In this document: piece by piece, positions 26,199 to 32,455 of the stretch
How positions within the stretch are numbered: position 1 is the stretch's first letter
Layout: each line of letters starts with the position of its first letter
NCBI GenBank assembly: GCA_031256875.1
Contig: JAIRPQ010000020.1
Coordinates: 1-32,455 of the forward strand
Direction: 5' to 3'
Source of the DNA: Eubacteriales Family XIII. Incertae Sedis bacterium
GTDB lineage: Bacteria > Bacillota > Clostridia > Peptostreptococcales > Anaerovoracaceae
DNA: 32,455 nt
The notes under the pieces: model-generated
What the model was told of the DNA's origin: nothing
Database searches by the model: none
What the model saw: only the letters and a program-made list of their open reading frames with translations
Translations under genes and position numbers: made by a program

Positions 26199-27401
26199 CT
26201 AGCCCTTGAAAATCCGCCTGTATACGAGCGCTACCCCGCCCATTGCTTCCGTGTTGCGCTTCAGCGCGGGGCTGTAGATGTCGATATCCTGGCTGTGCCC
26301 GGGGTAGGGGCGTCCGTGTATGTACTGCCTTACGCTGTCCACGAAGGTCGGTGAGTAGTCGGGTATGTCTCCGGTCAGCACGATGGTGTCGGGACCCACG
26401 CTGACGATGAGGTTGCTGAGCGCGATGGCGACGTATCTGGCGCAGGTGAGCAGCTCGACGCGGAAGGCTTCTTCGCCGCTCTCGGCGCGGTCCAATATCT
26501 CCCTGAGCGTGAGCGCGTCCACGTCGGCTATGCCGCATTCGCGCCGTATGGCATCGTCGGTCTTGAGCTTCGACTTGACGCGCCGCAGCAGCGAGCGCCC
26601 GTCCGCGACCGTCTCCAGGCAGCCGTAGTTTCCGCAGGCGCACTGCCTGCCGTTGATGTCCACGACCATATGCCCGATTTCCCCCGCGCTGTTGCCATAG
26701 CCGTGGAACACCTTCCCGTCTATTACCACGCTCGCGCCGATGCCCGTGTGGTAGACGCCGCACGCGACGAGCACCTTCGATGCCTTGGCTTTCCCGAACC
26801 AGTTCTCGCAGAGCGCGGAAGCCGCGGTCTCCTTTTCAAACTCCACGGGTATGCCTATCTGCTCGCCCACGATGGCCTTGAGCGGCACATCATGCCAGCC
26901 CGTGAGGTTCGGGGGATTGATGATAAGCCCGTTTTCCACGTCGATGGGCCCGGGCGTCACCAGCCCTATCCCGTGTATCTGCTCCTTCGCGACCCCCTGC
27001 CCGTCCATTATGGACTTTATGGAGCTGACGATTTTCTCGATGACCGCATCCTGCGCCGGTGCATCGCCCATGTCTATATGCATCTCGTCCAGCAGCCGAG
27101 CCTTGAAGTCGGTGATGACGATGTATATCGCCGTGGCGGTCAGGCTCACGCCGATGATATTGCCCGCGTTCGGGTTCAGAGAGAGCAGCGCCGCCTTCCT
27201 GCCGCCGTTCGATTCCTCGTGCCCGCTTTCGACTATGTAATTTTGCTCGATGAGTTCGTTTGCGATATTCGTGATGGAGGGGGAAGTCAGCCCCGTCTTT
27301 TCGGCGAGATCCTTCCGCGATACGCTCTCGCCCTCGCGTATGAGGTCAAATACGAGCCGCGTGTTGTTCCGTTTCATTCTGGCGCTGTCGATGCGTTTCA
27401 T
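26199..27401 (-). CDS. ROK-family transcriptional repressor (NagC/XylR type)
   Basis: 400 residues. Residues 13-58 form a winged helix-turn-helix (SRKDLAEKTGLTSPSITNIA), followed by the ROK sugar-binding domain with the zinc motif GHMVVDINGRQCACGNYGCLE (H244, C254, C256, C261). Where ROK kinases have the catalytic N-D pair, this protein reads EKETAAS, so it is a regulator and not a kinase. ATG at 27401 has AGGGAG about 11 bases upstream; a second ATG at 27377 lacks a site. It is GC-rich like the backbone, unlike the importer genes 113 bp downstream. It should respond to a sugar of this locus and control itself and the following operon. Confidence 0.93.
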   Translation of the reverse strand: MKRIDSARMKRNNTRLVFDLIREGESVSRKDLAEKTGLTSPSITNIANELIEQNYIVESGHEESNGGRKAALLSLNPNAGNIIGVSLTATAIYIVITDFKARLLDEMHIDMGDAPAQDAVIEKIVSSIKSIMDGQGVAKEQIHGIGLVTPGPIDVENGLIINPPNLTGWHDVPLKAIVGEQIGIPVEFEKETAASALCENWFGKAKASKVLVACGVYHTGIGASVVIDGKVFHGYGNSAGEIGHMVVDINGRQCACGNYGCLETVADGRSLLRRVKSKLKTDDAIRRECGIADVDALTLREILDRAESGEEAFRVELLTCARYVAIALSNLIVSVGPDTIVLTGDIPDYSPTFVDSVRQYIHGRPYPGHSQDIDIYSPALKRNTEAMGGVALVYRRIFKG

Positions 27402-27537
27402 TGCTGGGACAACTCCCTTTCCTCTGCTCCTTCGCCCACGTCCGAATCCGCTGCCTGAACCACACAGGAGGGGTTCTTTTTTATCGTAATTAATTATCTA
27501 TCCCTAATATCCACGAAATACCACCTTATTTCCGTAT

Positions 27538-27566
27538 AGAATAGCGCGAATTTTCGCAAATGTCAA
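27538..27566 (-). promoter_or_regulatory. Promoter of the ROK repressor and probably the sugar operon
   Basis: Minus strand: perfect -35 TTGACA (27566-27561), 17-bp spacer, -10 TATTCT (27543-27538). The spacer contains an inverted repeat GCGAA-TT-TTCGC (27546-27557). The transcript start would be near 27531, giving a leader of about 130 nt. The TTTTCGGAAAA element lies just upstream of the -35 box. Confidence 0.65.
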
Positions 27567-27569
27567 GTA

Positions 27570-27580
27570 TTTTCGGAAAA
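27570..27580. promoter_or_regulatory. Candidate ROK operator next to its own promoter
   Basis: TTTTCGGAAAA, an 11-bp inverted repeat, four bases upstream of the -35 box on the minus strand. A near copy, TTTTCGCAAAT, starts at 27551, 19 bp away and within the promoter, so two sites lie about two helical turns apart. The same 11-mer is repeated on the opposite strand at 26138-26148. Confidence 0.55.
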
Positions 27581-27635
27581 CTTTTTTAATTAATTTAAAA
27601 ATGATGGGAGCTTAAGGGTTTACGGCCACGGCTAA

Positions 27636-27664
27636 TTGTATCGCGCCCGAATTTCATGTATAAT
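27636..27664 (+). promoter_or_regulatory. Promoter of the amino-acid ABC importer
   Basis: TTGTAT (27636-27641), 17-bp spacer and perfect TATAAT (27659-27664). Transcription would start near 27671 and leave a leader of about 108 nt. Confidence 0.6.
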
Positions 27665-27690
27665 GGCTTTTACGGTGCGATGCGTTAAAG

Positions 27691-27727
27691 CAGTGTGCGC
27701 CGCTCTACCGGCATCAGTGTGCGCCGC
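27691..27727 (+). repeat. 13-nt direct repeat in the importer leader
   Basis: CAGTGTGCGCCGC occurs at 27691-27703 and again at 27715-27727, a 24-bp period. It lies between the predicted transcription start and the start codon. It may be a slippage product or a binding site; nothing else supports a role. Confidence 0.6.
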
Positions 27728-27778
27728 GAGGTATAGGCGCGTAGCAGGAAAATCAAGAGAGGAACAAAGGAGCGTATT

Positions 27779-28678
27779 ATGAATAAGAAACTGAAATTTG
27801 CATTTGTCGTGCTGATGGTTGCCGTTTTTGCGATGGCGTTCGCGGGCTGCACCGGCTCGGGCTCGAACAGCGGCGACGCTGAGGACAAGGCTACGGAAGC
27901 GGCCGACGGAGCTGTGGCCACCGAAGCGGCAGTGGCTGATTCGGGGAGCGACCTTGACTATGTGAAGGAGAACGGCAAGCTGAAGATAGGCATCACCATC
28001 TTCGCGCCCATGAACTACCGCGACGACGACGGCAAGCTCGTCGGCTTCGACACGGAGTTCTCGGAGGCCGTCTGCGAAAAGCTGGGCGTCGAGCCTGAGT
28101 TCATCGAAATCGACTGGGACATGAAGGCGGTCGAGCTGAAGGCCAAGAACATTGACTGCGTATGGAACGGGTTCACCGTCAGGGACGACCTTAGAAAAGA
28201 GATATTGTTCTCGGACAGCTATATGAAGAACATGCAGGTAGCCGTCATCAGGGCGAAGGACGAGAGCAAGTACAAGACGCTTGAGGACATGGCCGGTGCC
28301 AGCATCGTGGCCGAGCAGGAATCGGCGGGCGAAAAAGCCGTGACAGCCACGGACTCGGCGCTGTACGAAGCGCCTTATACGGCCGTGAGCAAGCAGACCG
28401 ACGCGCTGATGGAAGTGAAGGCCGGCACCGCCGACATCGCGGTCATCGACTATACGATGGCGAAGTCGATGGTGGGCGAGGGCACGAACTACAGCGACCT
28501 CATGATAGCGCCGGGCGTTGAGCTGGCGCCCGAGGAGTACGCCGTAGGCTTCAGAATCGACAGCGACATAGCCCCCGAGCTGAACAAATTCCTGAAGGAG
28601 CTGACCGAGGACGGAACGCTGGACGAAATAGCCGAGAAATACGACCTCACCGCGTCGCTCATTTCAAACCAGCAATAA
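27779..28678 (+). CDS. Polar amino-acid ABC importer substrate-binding lipoprotein
   Basis: 299 residues; ATG at 27779 follows AAAGGAG. A lipoprotein signal ends at FAGC (C24), then an acidic Ala-rich linker to about residue 57. The SBP_bac_3 fold is evident from KLKIGITIFAPMNYRDDDGK, LVGFDTEFSEAVCEKLG, DCVWNGFTVRDDLRKEILFSD-type lobes and the C-terminal LTEDGTLDEIAEKY. It would bind an amino acid outside the membrane for the permease and ATPase downstream. The exact ligand (glutamine, cystine, other) cannot be fixed; residues such as R in TVRDD are those that hold the alpha-carboxylate in the family. Confidence 0.95.
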   Translation: MNKKLKFAFVVLMVAVFAMAFAGCTGSGSNSGDAEDKATEAADGAVATEAAVADSGSDLDYVKENGKLKIGITIFAPMNYRDDDGKLVGFDTEFSEAVCEKLGVEPEFIEIDWDMKAVELKAKNIDCVWNGFTVRDDLRKEILFSDSYMKNMQVAVIRAKDESKYKTLEDMAGASIVAEQESAGEKAVTATDSALYEAPYTAVSKQTDALMEVKAGTADIAVIDYTMAKSMVGEGTNYSDLMIAPGVELAPEEYAVGFRIDSDIAPELNKFLKELTEDGTLDEIAEKYDLTASLISNQQ

Positions 28679-28761
28679 TTAAGCAATAACAATAGTGGCA
28701 AGCGCGTGGAACACAGGCAGAACACGGCACGGATAGATAAAGGAACAAAAGGCGGAGCGGC

Positions 28762-29415
28762 ATGGGCGCGGGTTTAGCGGACGTCACCCTCAATTTGCTG
28801 GAAGGCTTCAAGCTCAACTGCATCGTATTTGCGGTGACGCTTCTATGCTCGCTTCCGCTCGGCCTTGGGCTCGCGTTCTGCTCCATGAGCAAATACCGCG
28901 CGGTCAGGGCCGTCAGCAAGACCTTCGTCTGGATAGTCAGGGGCACCCCGCTGCTCCTGCAGATCATCGTCGTGTTCTACGTGCCTAGCCTTGTGTTCAA
29001 CGTCTCGTCGCTCGGCAGGCCGGACGCCGCCATCGTCGCCTTCGTCATCAATTACACTGCGTATTTTTCCGAAGTCTACAGGGGCGGCATCGAGAGCATA
29101 TCCAAAGGCCAGTACGAAGCGGGCCAGGTGCTTGGCATGACGAAGGGCCAGGTGTTCTTCAAGGTCATACTCCTCCAGGTCGTGAAGCGCATCATGCCGC
29201 CTATGAGCAACGAAATCATCACGCTCGTGAAGGACACGGCGCTCATGCGCGTCATCGCGAACAAGGAGATCATCATGTTCGCGCAGGAGTACATCTCCGG
29301 ACAGGGGCTCATCTGGCCGCTGTTCTACAGCGGCGTGTTCTACCTCGCGTTCTGCGGCGGGCTGACGCTGCTGTTCGGAGCGGTGGAGCGCCGGCTCAGC
29401 TATTTCAGGGCATGA
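28762..29415 (+). CDS. Polar amino-acid ABC importer permease (HisM/GlnP type)
   Basis: 217 residues; ATG at 28762 preceded by GGCGGAG. About five membrane helices, with the ATPase-contacting EAA loop at YEAGQVLGMTKGQVFFKVILLQ and the family motif FVWIVRGTPLLLQIIVVFY near the N-terminus. A single permease gene suggests a homodimer. Located 83 bp after the substrate-binding protein gene and 110 bp before the ATPase gene, in one operon. Confidence 0.95.
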   Translation: MGAGLADVTLNLLEGFKLNCIVFAVTLLCSLPLGLGLAFCSMSKYRAVRAVSKTFVWIVRGTPLLLQIIVVFYVPSLVFNVSSLGRPDAAIVAFVINYTAYFSEVYRGGIESISKGQYEAGQVLGMTKGQVFFKVILLQVVKRIMPPMSNEIITLVKDTALMRVIANKEIIMFAQEYISGQGLIWPLFYSGVFYLAFCGGLTLLFGAVERRLSYFRA

Positions 29416-29416
29416 T

Positions 29417-29480
29417 GGCGTGGAACAACGCGGCAGGGCGTGGAATAACAACAACAACAATAACAGTAACAGTAACAGCG
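29417..29480 (+). repeat. Simple-sequence tract between permease and ATPase genes
   Basis: Two GCGTGGAAYAAC segments are followed by a run of AAC/AAT and AGTAAC triplets (about 29446-29478). A related GCGTGGAACAC segment lies in the preceding spacer near 28705. The tract makes up most of the spacer. It does not encode anything convincing. Confidence 0.6.
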
Positions 29481-29525
29481 GGCAGTCGTGATGGGAAATG
29501 ATGGAAACATAGACGGGAAGCATTG

Positions 29526-30305
29526 ATGGCGATACTTGAAGCGAAAAACATACACAAGAGATTCGGCGGGACGGAAGTCCTGAAGGGCGTCAGCTTTTCG
29601 CTCGACCGCGGCAAGTCGCTGGCCATGATAGGCTCGTCGGGCAGCGGCAAAACGACGCTGCTCCGCTGTCTGAATTTCCTCGAAAAGCCGGACGAGGGTG
29701 TCATCAAGGTGAACGGCGAAACCCTCTTTGACGCCGCGGACCCATCGACGCACACCGAGTCCGACGTTCGCAGAAAGCGCCTGCATTTCGGCCTCGTGTT
29801 CCAGCAGTTCAACCTGTTCCCGCAGTACACGGCGCTCGGCAACGTGACGCTCGCGCCCGAGCTTCTGGCGAAGGACGACCCGAGCTATGGCTCTGACAAA
29901 GCGCGCATCCTCGCGCGGATACGCGACGAAGCGAAGGACATACTGGCGCAGGTCGGGCTTTCGGAGAAGATGGACTCGTACCCGCACCAGCTTTCGGGCG
30001 GGCAGCAGCAGAGGGTGGCGATAGCCCGCGCTCTCGCGATGAAGCCGGACATACTCTGCTTCGACGAGCCTACGAGCGCGCTTGACCCCGAGCTTTCGGG
30101 CGAGGTGCTCGCGGCGATACGCCGGCTCTCTGAGCGCAATATCACGATGGTCATAGCGACGCACGAGATGGGCTTCGCGCGTGAAGTGGCGTCGCAGGTG
30201 ATTTTCCTGTCGGACGGCGCGATACTCGAATCCGGCCCGCCGGAGCAGGTGCTTTCAAACCCGCAGACCGAACGCCTGCGCAGCTTCCTGAACGCGGTGC
30301 TGTAG
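29526..30305 (+). CDS. Polar amino-acid ABC importer ATP-binding protein (GlnQ/HisP type)
   Basis: 259 residues from the ATG at 29526 (a TTG one codon earlier is also possible); the upstream site GGGAAG is weak. Walker A GSSGSGKTT at 36-44, Q-loop in FGLVFQQFNLFPQ, signature LSGGQQQRVAIARAL, Walker B ILCFDEPTSALDPE and H-loop ATHEMGF are complete. An insertion of about 15 residues after the Q-loop (KDDPSYGSDKARILARI) is seen in many clostridial homologues. It drives the adjacent permease. Confidence 0.95.
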   Translation: MAILEAKNIHKRFGGTEVLKGVSFSLDRGKSLAMIGSSGSGKTTLLRCLNFLEKPDEGVIKVNGETLFDAADPSTHTESDVRRKRLHFGLVFQQFNLFPQYTALGNVTLAPELLAKDDPSYGSDKARILARIRDEAKDILAQVGLSEKMDSYPHQLSGGQQQRVAIARALAMKPDILCFDEPTSALDPELSGEVLAAIRRLSERNITMVIATHEMGFAREVASQVIFLSDGAILESGPPEQVLSNPQTERLRSFLNAVL

Positions 30306-30309
30306 AGCC

Positions 30310-30498
30310 ATGGGCGCGGGTCAGGAATTTTACAGCTATATACTGGCCGGAATCGGAATCATCGTCGTGCTGTTTTTCGCGATGAGGCTGCGCGAAGGCA
30401 TAAGGCGCGACCAGGAAAAAAAGCGCCGCATGGAGCGCTACAGATGCGGCCCCGCGCTGGCAGTCCGCAGGTACAAGGTCGAGCAGCGGACAAAATAG
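30310..30498 (+). CDS. Possible 62-residue single-pass membrane protein
   Basis: An ATG five bases after the ATPase stop opens a 62-codon frame. Residues 10-25 are hydrophobic (ILAGIGIIVVLFFAM), and the rest is strongly basic with many Arg and Lys, which would give an inside-positive C-terminus. The ribosome binding site is weak (GTAGAG), but tight spacing to the ATPase gene suggests translational coupling. The frame stops four bases before the convergent mntP stop, so the two genes share no sequence. No family recognised; it could also be a chance frame. Confidence 0.45.
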   Translation: MGAGQEFYSYILAGIGIIVVLFFAMRLREGIRRDQEKKRRMERYRCGPALAVRRYKVEQRTK

Positions 30499-30502
30499 CC
30501 TT

Positions 30503-31072
30503 CTATCCCTCGATAAAAATCTTAAGCCCTATAGCGAGCAGGACCAGGCCGCCGAAGATTTCGGCCCTAGGCCCCAGCAGGCTGCCTAAGCGCTTGCCCG
30601 CCATCACCCCTGCCAGCGAGAGCGCGAACGTCACCGCGCCAATGAGCAGCACCGCTTTGGCCAGCTCCGCAGGGCCGATGCCGACCGTCGCGAAGCCTAC
30701 TCCGACTATGAGCGCGTCGATGCTCGTGGCCACCGCCTGCACGAGCAGCGCGCCCAGGCGCAGCTCTTTTTCGGGCGGCGTTTTGCGTCCTTCCCGCACG
30801 GATTTGATACCCTCGAATATCATCTTGCCGCCGATGAAAGCGAGCAGGGCGGGCGCTATGATATGGTCGTAAGCGTCGATGCGCTCCGCGAAAGTGCTGC
30901 CGACGAGCCAGCCTAGCGTGGGCATGAGCGCCTGGAATATGCCGAAGGCCGCCGCCGTCGCAAACGCGCCTTTCGCGCCGCCGCGCGGCATGCTCATGCC
31001 GTTGCCGATGGACACGGAGAACGCGTCGGTGGAAAGCCCCACCGCTATGAAGATGATTTCGATGAATGTCAT
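30503..31072 (-). CDS. mntP: Putative manganese efflux pump MntP
   Basis: 189 residues, the usual size, with six hydrophobic segments. The family signature is clear: an N-terminal LSTDAFSVSIGNGM with the conserved Asp, repeated in the second half as TSIDALIVGVGFATVGIG, and GGKMIFEGIKSVREG in the middle. MntP exports Mn2+ and protects against manganese excess. No Shine-Dalgarno is seen before the ATG (AAAACACT precedes it), and no yybP-ykoY manganese riboswitch is visible in the 103-nt spacer. A 6-bp hairpin GCCGCG/CGCGGC (31094-31099 with 31106-31111) lies about 20 nt upstream of the start. Confidence 0.93.
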   Translation of the reverse strand: MTFIEIIFIAVGLSTDAFSVSIGNGMSMPRGGAKGAFATAAAFGIFQALMPTLGWLVGSTFAERIDAYDHIIAPALLAFIGGKMIFEGIKSVREGRKTPPEKELRLGALLVQAVATSIDALIVGVGFATVGIGPAELAKAVLLIGAVTFALSLAGVMAGKRLGSLLGPRAEIFGGLVLLAIGLKIFIEG

Positions 31073-31122
31073 AGTGTTTTTATCAATGTTTCTGCCGCGC
31101 GGTTTCGCGGCTTGCTACATGC

Positions 31123-31152
31123 AAAAGGGAGCCGGCGAAACGCGACTCCCTT
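31123..31152 (-). terminator. Rho-independent terminator after the DUF4190 gene
   Basis: On the minus strand AAGGGAG (31152-31146) pairs with CTCCCTT (31131-31125), with part of the loop (GTTTCGC region) able to extend the stem, and the transcript then reads TT. It follows the DUF4190 stop codon by about 23 nt and separates it from mntP. Confidence 0.7.
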
Positions 31153-31175
31153 CTTTGAAGCCAGACTGTAGTGGT

Positions 31176-31598
31176 TTACATATACGGAGCGGCCGCCCAG
31201 AAAGCAAGCGTCCCGAACGCAATAACAGCGATCACCATAATGACACCGAGTACGAGGCCGACAATGCCGAGCACGAAACCCGCGGTGGCCAGGCCCGTAT
31301 GCATCTCCCTGTTCGCCTGCTTCGCCAGCACTATGGCGATAATGGCGCAAACGAGACCGCCAAACGGTATGAACAATGACAGAATGCCGAGCACCAGCGA
31401 TATGATGGCCTTTGTCGGCGTTTTTGCCGGCTGCGGCGCATACTGCGGCTGCGCGTACTGCGGCTGCTGCGCTCCGTAGGGCTGCTGCTGCGCGTCCTGA
31501 TATTGCGGAGCTGTGCCTGCTTCCGGCGCGGGCTCCTGTGCCGGCGCGGGTGCTTCCGTACCTGTCGCTGCTTGGTTGTTGTTAAATTCTTCGCTCAT
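31176..31598 (-). CDS. DUF4190-type membrane protein with Gln/Pro-rich N-terminus
   Basis: 140 residues; ATG at 31598 with AAAGGT upstream. Residues 1-60 are disordered, rich in Gln, Pro, Ala and Tyr (QYAQPQYAPQPA). Two membrane segments follow (about 64-88 and 103-132) with the DUF4190-like pattern AIISLVLGILSLFIPFGGLVCAIIAIVLAKQANRE and GLATAGFVLGIVGLVLG. Such proteins are common in Gram-positive genomes and have no known role. It lies 64 bp after the DUF805 gene on the same strand. Confidence 0.85.
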   Translation of the reverse strand: MSEEFNNNQAATGTEAPAPAQEPAPEAGTAPQYQDAQQQPYGAQQPQYAQPQYAPQPAKTPTKAIISLVLGILSLFIPFGGLVCAIIAIVLAKQANREMHTGLATAGFVLGIVGLVLGVIMVIAVIAFGTLAFWAAAPYM

Positions 31599-31662
31599 GT
31601 TATTACCTTTTCCCTTTCAAAAATATTGATAATGCCTATCTGATTATTTTACCATAATTCAT

Positions 31663-32292
31663 CTAGGCTTGTCTGGTCGTGTTGAAGAATCTGTTCATCG
31701 GCGGATACTGCGTCGGCATCGCGAAGAATATTATCAGGATAATTCCTCCGACGACCGGAATCAGGGCCAGCAGTATCCATGCCCAGCACCTGCCCGTGTC
31801 GTGCAGCCGCCGGACGGTCAGGGCGAGCTGCGGCAACATATTCGCCAGACCCCAAAGCCAGTAGATGATAGTGCCGCCGCCGAACAACATGGCGCCAAAC
31901 GCGATGCTCGGGTCGTGGCCATAATCCTGATATGCCACCATGCCCGCGCTGATGAGAATGGGCAGAATGAACGCGGCGTACAGGACGCCGCTGATAATGG
32001 CGTTCACGAGGGTGACCCACCAATACCCCGCGCGCGAGGTGCGGTCGTTGAAATTGACGTAGTTGCGCCAATATGATTTGTAGGCGTCCCAGATGCTCGT
32101 CATCGGGGGCTCCTGGTAGTAGCCGTACTGCTGGCCGCCGCCGTACTGCTGGCCGCCGCCGTACTGCTGGCCACCGCCCTGCGGAGCCTGGTATCCCTGC
32201 TGCTGTGCGGTCTTCAGTGCGGCTTCCCGCTCCGCCATGCTATCCGCTTCGGGCCGCTGCCCGCTTTCATTGCCTTTGAATCCTTCACTCAT
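31663..32292 (-). CDS. DUF805 family membrane protein with Gln/Gly/Tyr-rich N-terminus
   Basis: 209 residues from the ATG at 32292, placed by AAGGAG nine bases upstream; a GTG at 32310 overlaps that site. The N-terminal 60 residues carry three copies of QQYGGG. The rest is a DUF805 domain: NFNDRTSRAGYWWVTLVNAI, several membrane segments and the hallmark LTVRRLHDTGRCWAWILLALIP. DUF805 proteins are small membrane proteins of unknown role. A TATAAT at 32342-32337 on the minus strand may be its -10 box, although no good -35 box is seen. Confidence 0.9.
   Translation of the reverse strand: MSEGFKGNESGQRPEADSMAEREAALKTAQQQGYQAPQGGGQQYGGGQQYGGGQQYGYYQEPPMTSIWDAYKSYWRNYVNFNDRTSRAGYWWVTLVNAIISGVLYAAFILPILISAGMVAYQDYGHDPSIAFGAMLFGGGTIIYWLWGLANMLPQLALTVRRLHDTGRCWAWILLALIPVVGGIILIIFFAMPTQYPPMNRFFNTTRQA
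32123..32176 (-). repeat. 18-nt tandem repeat in the DUF805 gene
   Basis: Three units at 32123-32140, 32141-32158 and 32159-32176; the first two are identical and the third has one change. They encode three QQYGGG hexapeptides. Confidence 0.9.
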
Positions 32293-32417
32293 AAAAAATG
32301 TCTCCTTCACATGATAGCTTGATTATTCCAATTATTATTATACAATATTATTCCATTCTCGTAAGGGTTGTAACATAACCGTAATTCGCGGATTGCCCGC
32401 CCCACCGTTTGCGGTAA

Positions 32418-32426
32418 TGGTATAAT
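32418..32426 (+). promoter_or_regulatory. Extended -10 promoter at the right edge
   Basis: TGGTATAAT (32418-32426) is a perfect extended -10 element (TGn plus TATAAT). No good -35 box lies at normal spacing, which extended -10 promoters can do without. Transcription would start near 32432-32434. Confidence 0.5.
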
Positions 32427-32433
32427 TGAAAGC

Positions 32434-32455
32434 ATGAGAGCGATAAACAATCCGG
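32434..32455 (+). CDS. Possible start of a gene running off the right edge
   Basis: An ATG at 32434 opens a frame MRAINNP that is still open at the end of the window. It lies at the predicted transcription start of the extended -10 promoter, so there would be no room for a ribosome binding site. Only seven codons are visible, so product and even reality are uncertain. Confidence 0.3.

Larger units (their letters stand above)
27402..27778. other. Divergent control region between the ROK and amino-acid transport genes
   Basis: 377 bp between divergent genes. It holds, from left to right, an AT-rich patch with TAATTAATTA (27486-27495), the minus-strand ROK promoter with two similar palindromic elements, a second TTAATTAATTTAAAA patch (about 27585-27599), the plus-strand promoter of the amino-acid importer and a 24-bp-spaced direct repeat in its leader. 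No gene is visible within it. Confidence 0.7.

Overview
The window reads as a stretch of a moderately GC-rich Gram-positive genome, most likely a member of Bacillota (class Clostridia). This rests on two lipobox-type substrate-binding lipoproteins, strong GGAGG-type ribosome binding sites, a UPF0182 membrane protein, a zinc-ribbon membrane protein, DUF805/DUF4190 and MntP proteins, and no outer-membrane component beside a MacA/MacB-type exporter. The genus cannot be read from the sequence.

Layout: (1) 44-119, a tRNA-Lys(CTT) on the minus strand, divergent from (2) a plus-strand run 376-9408: a huge Pro/Ala-rich zinc-ribbon membrane protein, a UPF0182 membrane protein, serS, a GNAT acetyltransferase and a VapBC-type toxin-antitoxin pair with a palindromic operator. 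(3) A minus-strand run 9457-13671: a small repeat-bearing membrane protein and an adaptor-ATPase-permease exporter, followed by a spacer holding a composite 27/14-nt tandem repeat. (4) A long minus-strand carbohydrate locus, 14086-27401, transcribed from right to left: ROK repressor, RbsBCA-type sugar ABC importer, GH38 alpha-mannosidase, URO-D-fold protein, D-lyxose/mannose isomerase-like cupin, a 36-codon remnant of another URO-D gene, an intact URO-D gene, aldose 1-epimerase and a PfkB sugar kinase. (5) A plus-strand polar amino-acid ABC importer (27779-30305) with a 62-codon membrane ORF behind it. (6) Minus-strand mntP, a DUF4190 protein and a DUF805 protein. (7) The first bases of a possible plus-strand gene at the right edge.

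The carbohydrate locus is the most interesting part. Read as a pathway, an oligosaccharide is imported, GH38 releases mannose, the cupin isomerase converts mannose to fructose, and the PfkB kinase makes fructose 6-phosphate; the epimerase speeds anomer exchange. Two intact URO-D/MtaA-like proteins and a third remnant have no place in that route and hint at an additional, perhaps methyl- or one-carbon-transfer, step. The central part (about 17.33-26.17 kb) is visibly more AT-rich than both flanks, and its left edge cuts into a URO-D gene, so it looks like a transferred or replaced cassette. An 11-bp palindromic sequence, TTTTCSGAAAA, occurs both in front of the ROK gene and in front of the importer genes and is a good operator candidate.

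The GC-rich backbone, but not the AT-rich cassette, carries many small tandem repeats, both in spacers and in disordered Pro-, Gly- or Gln-rich protein segments.
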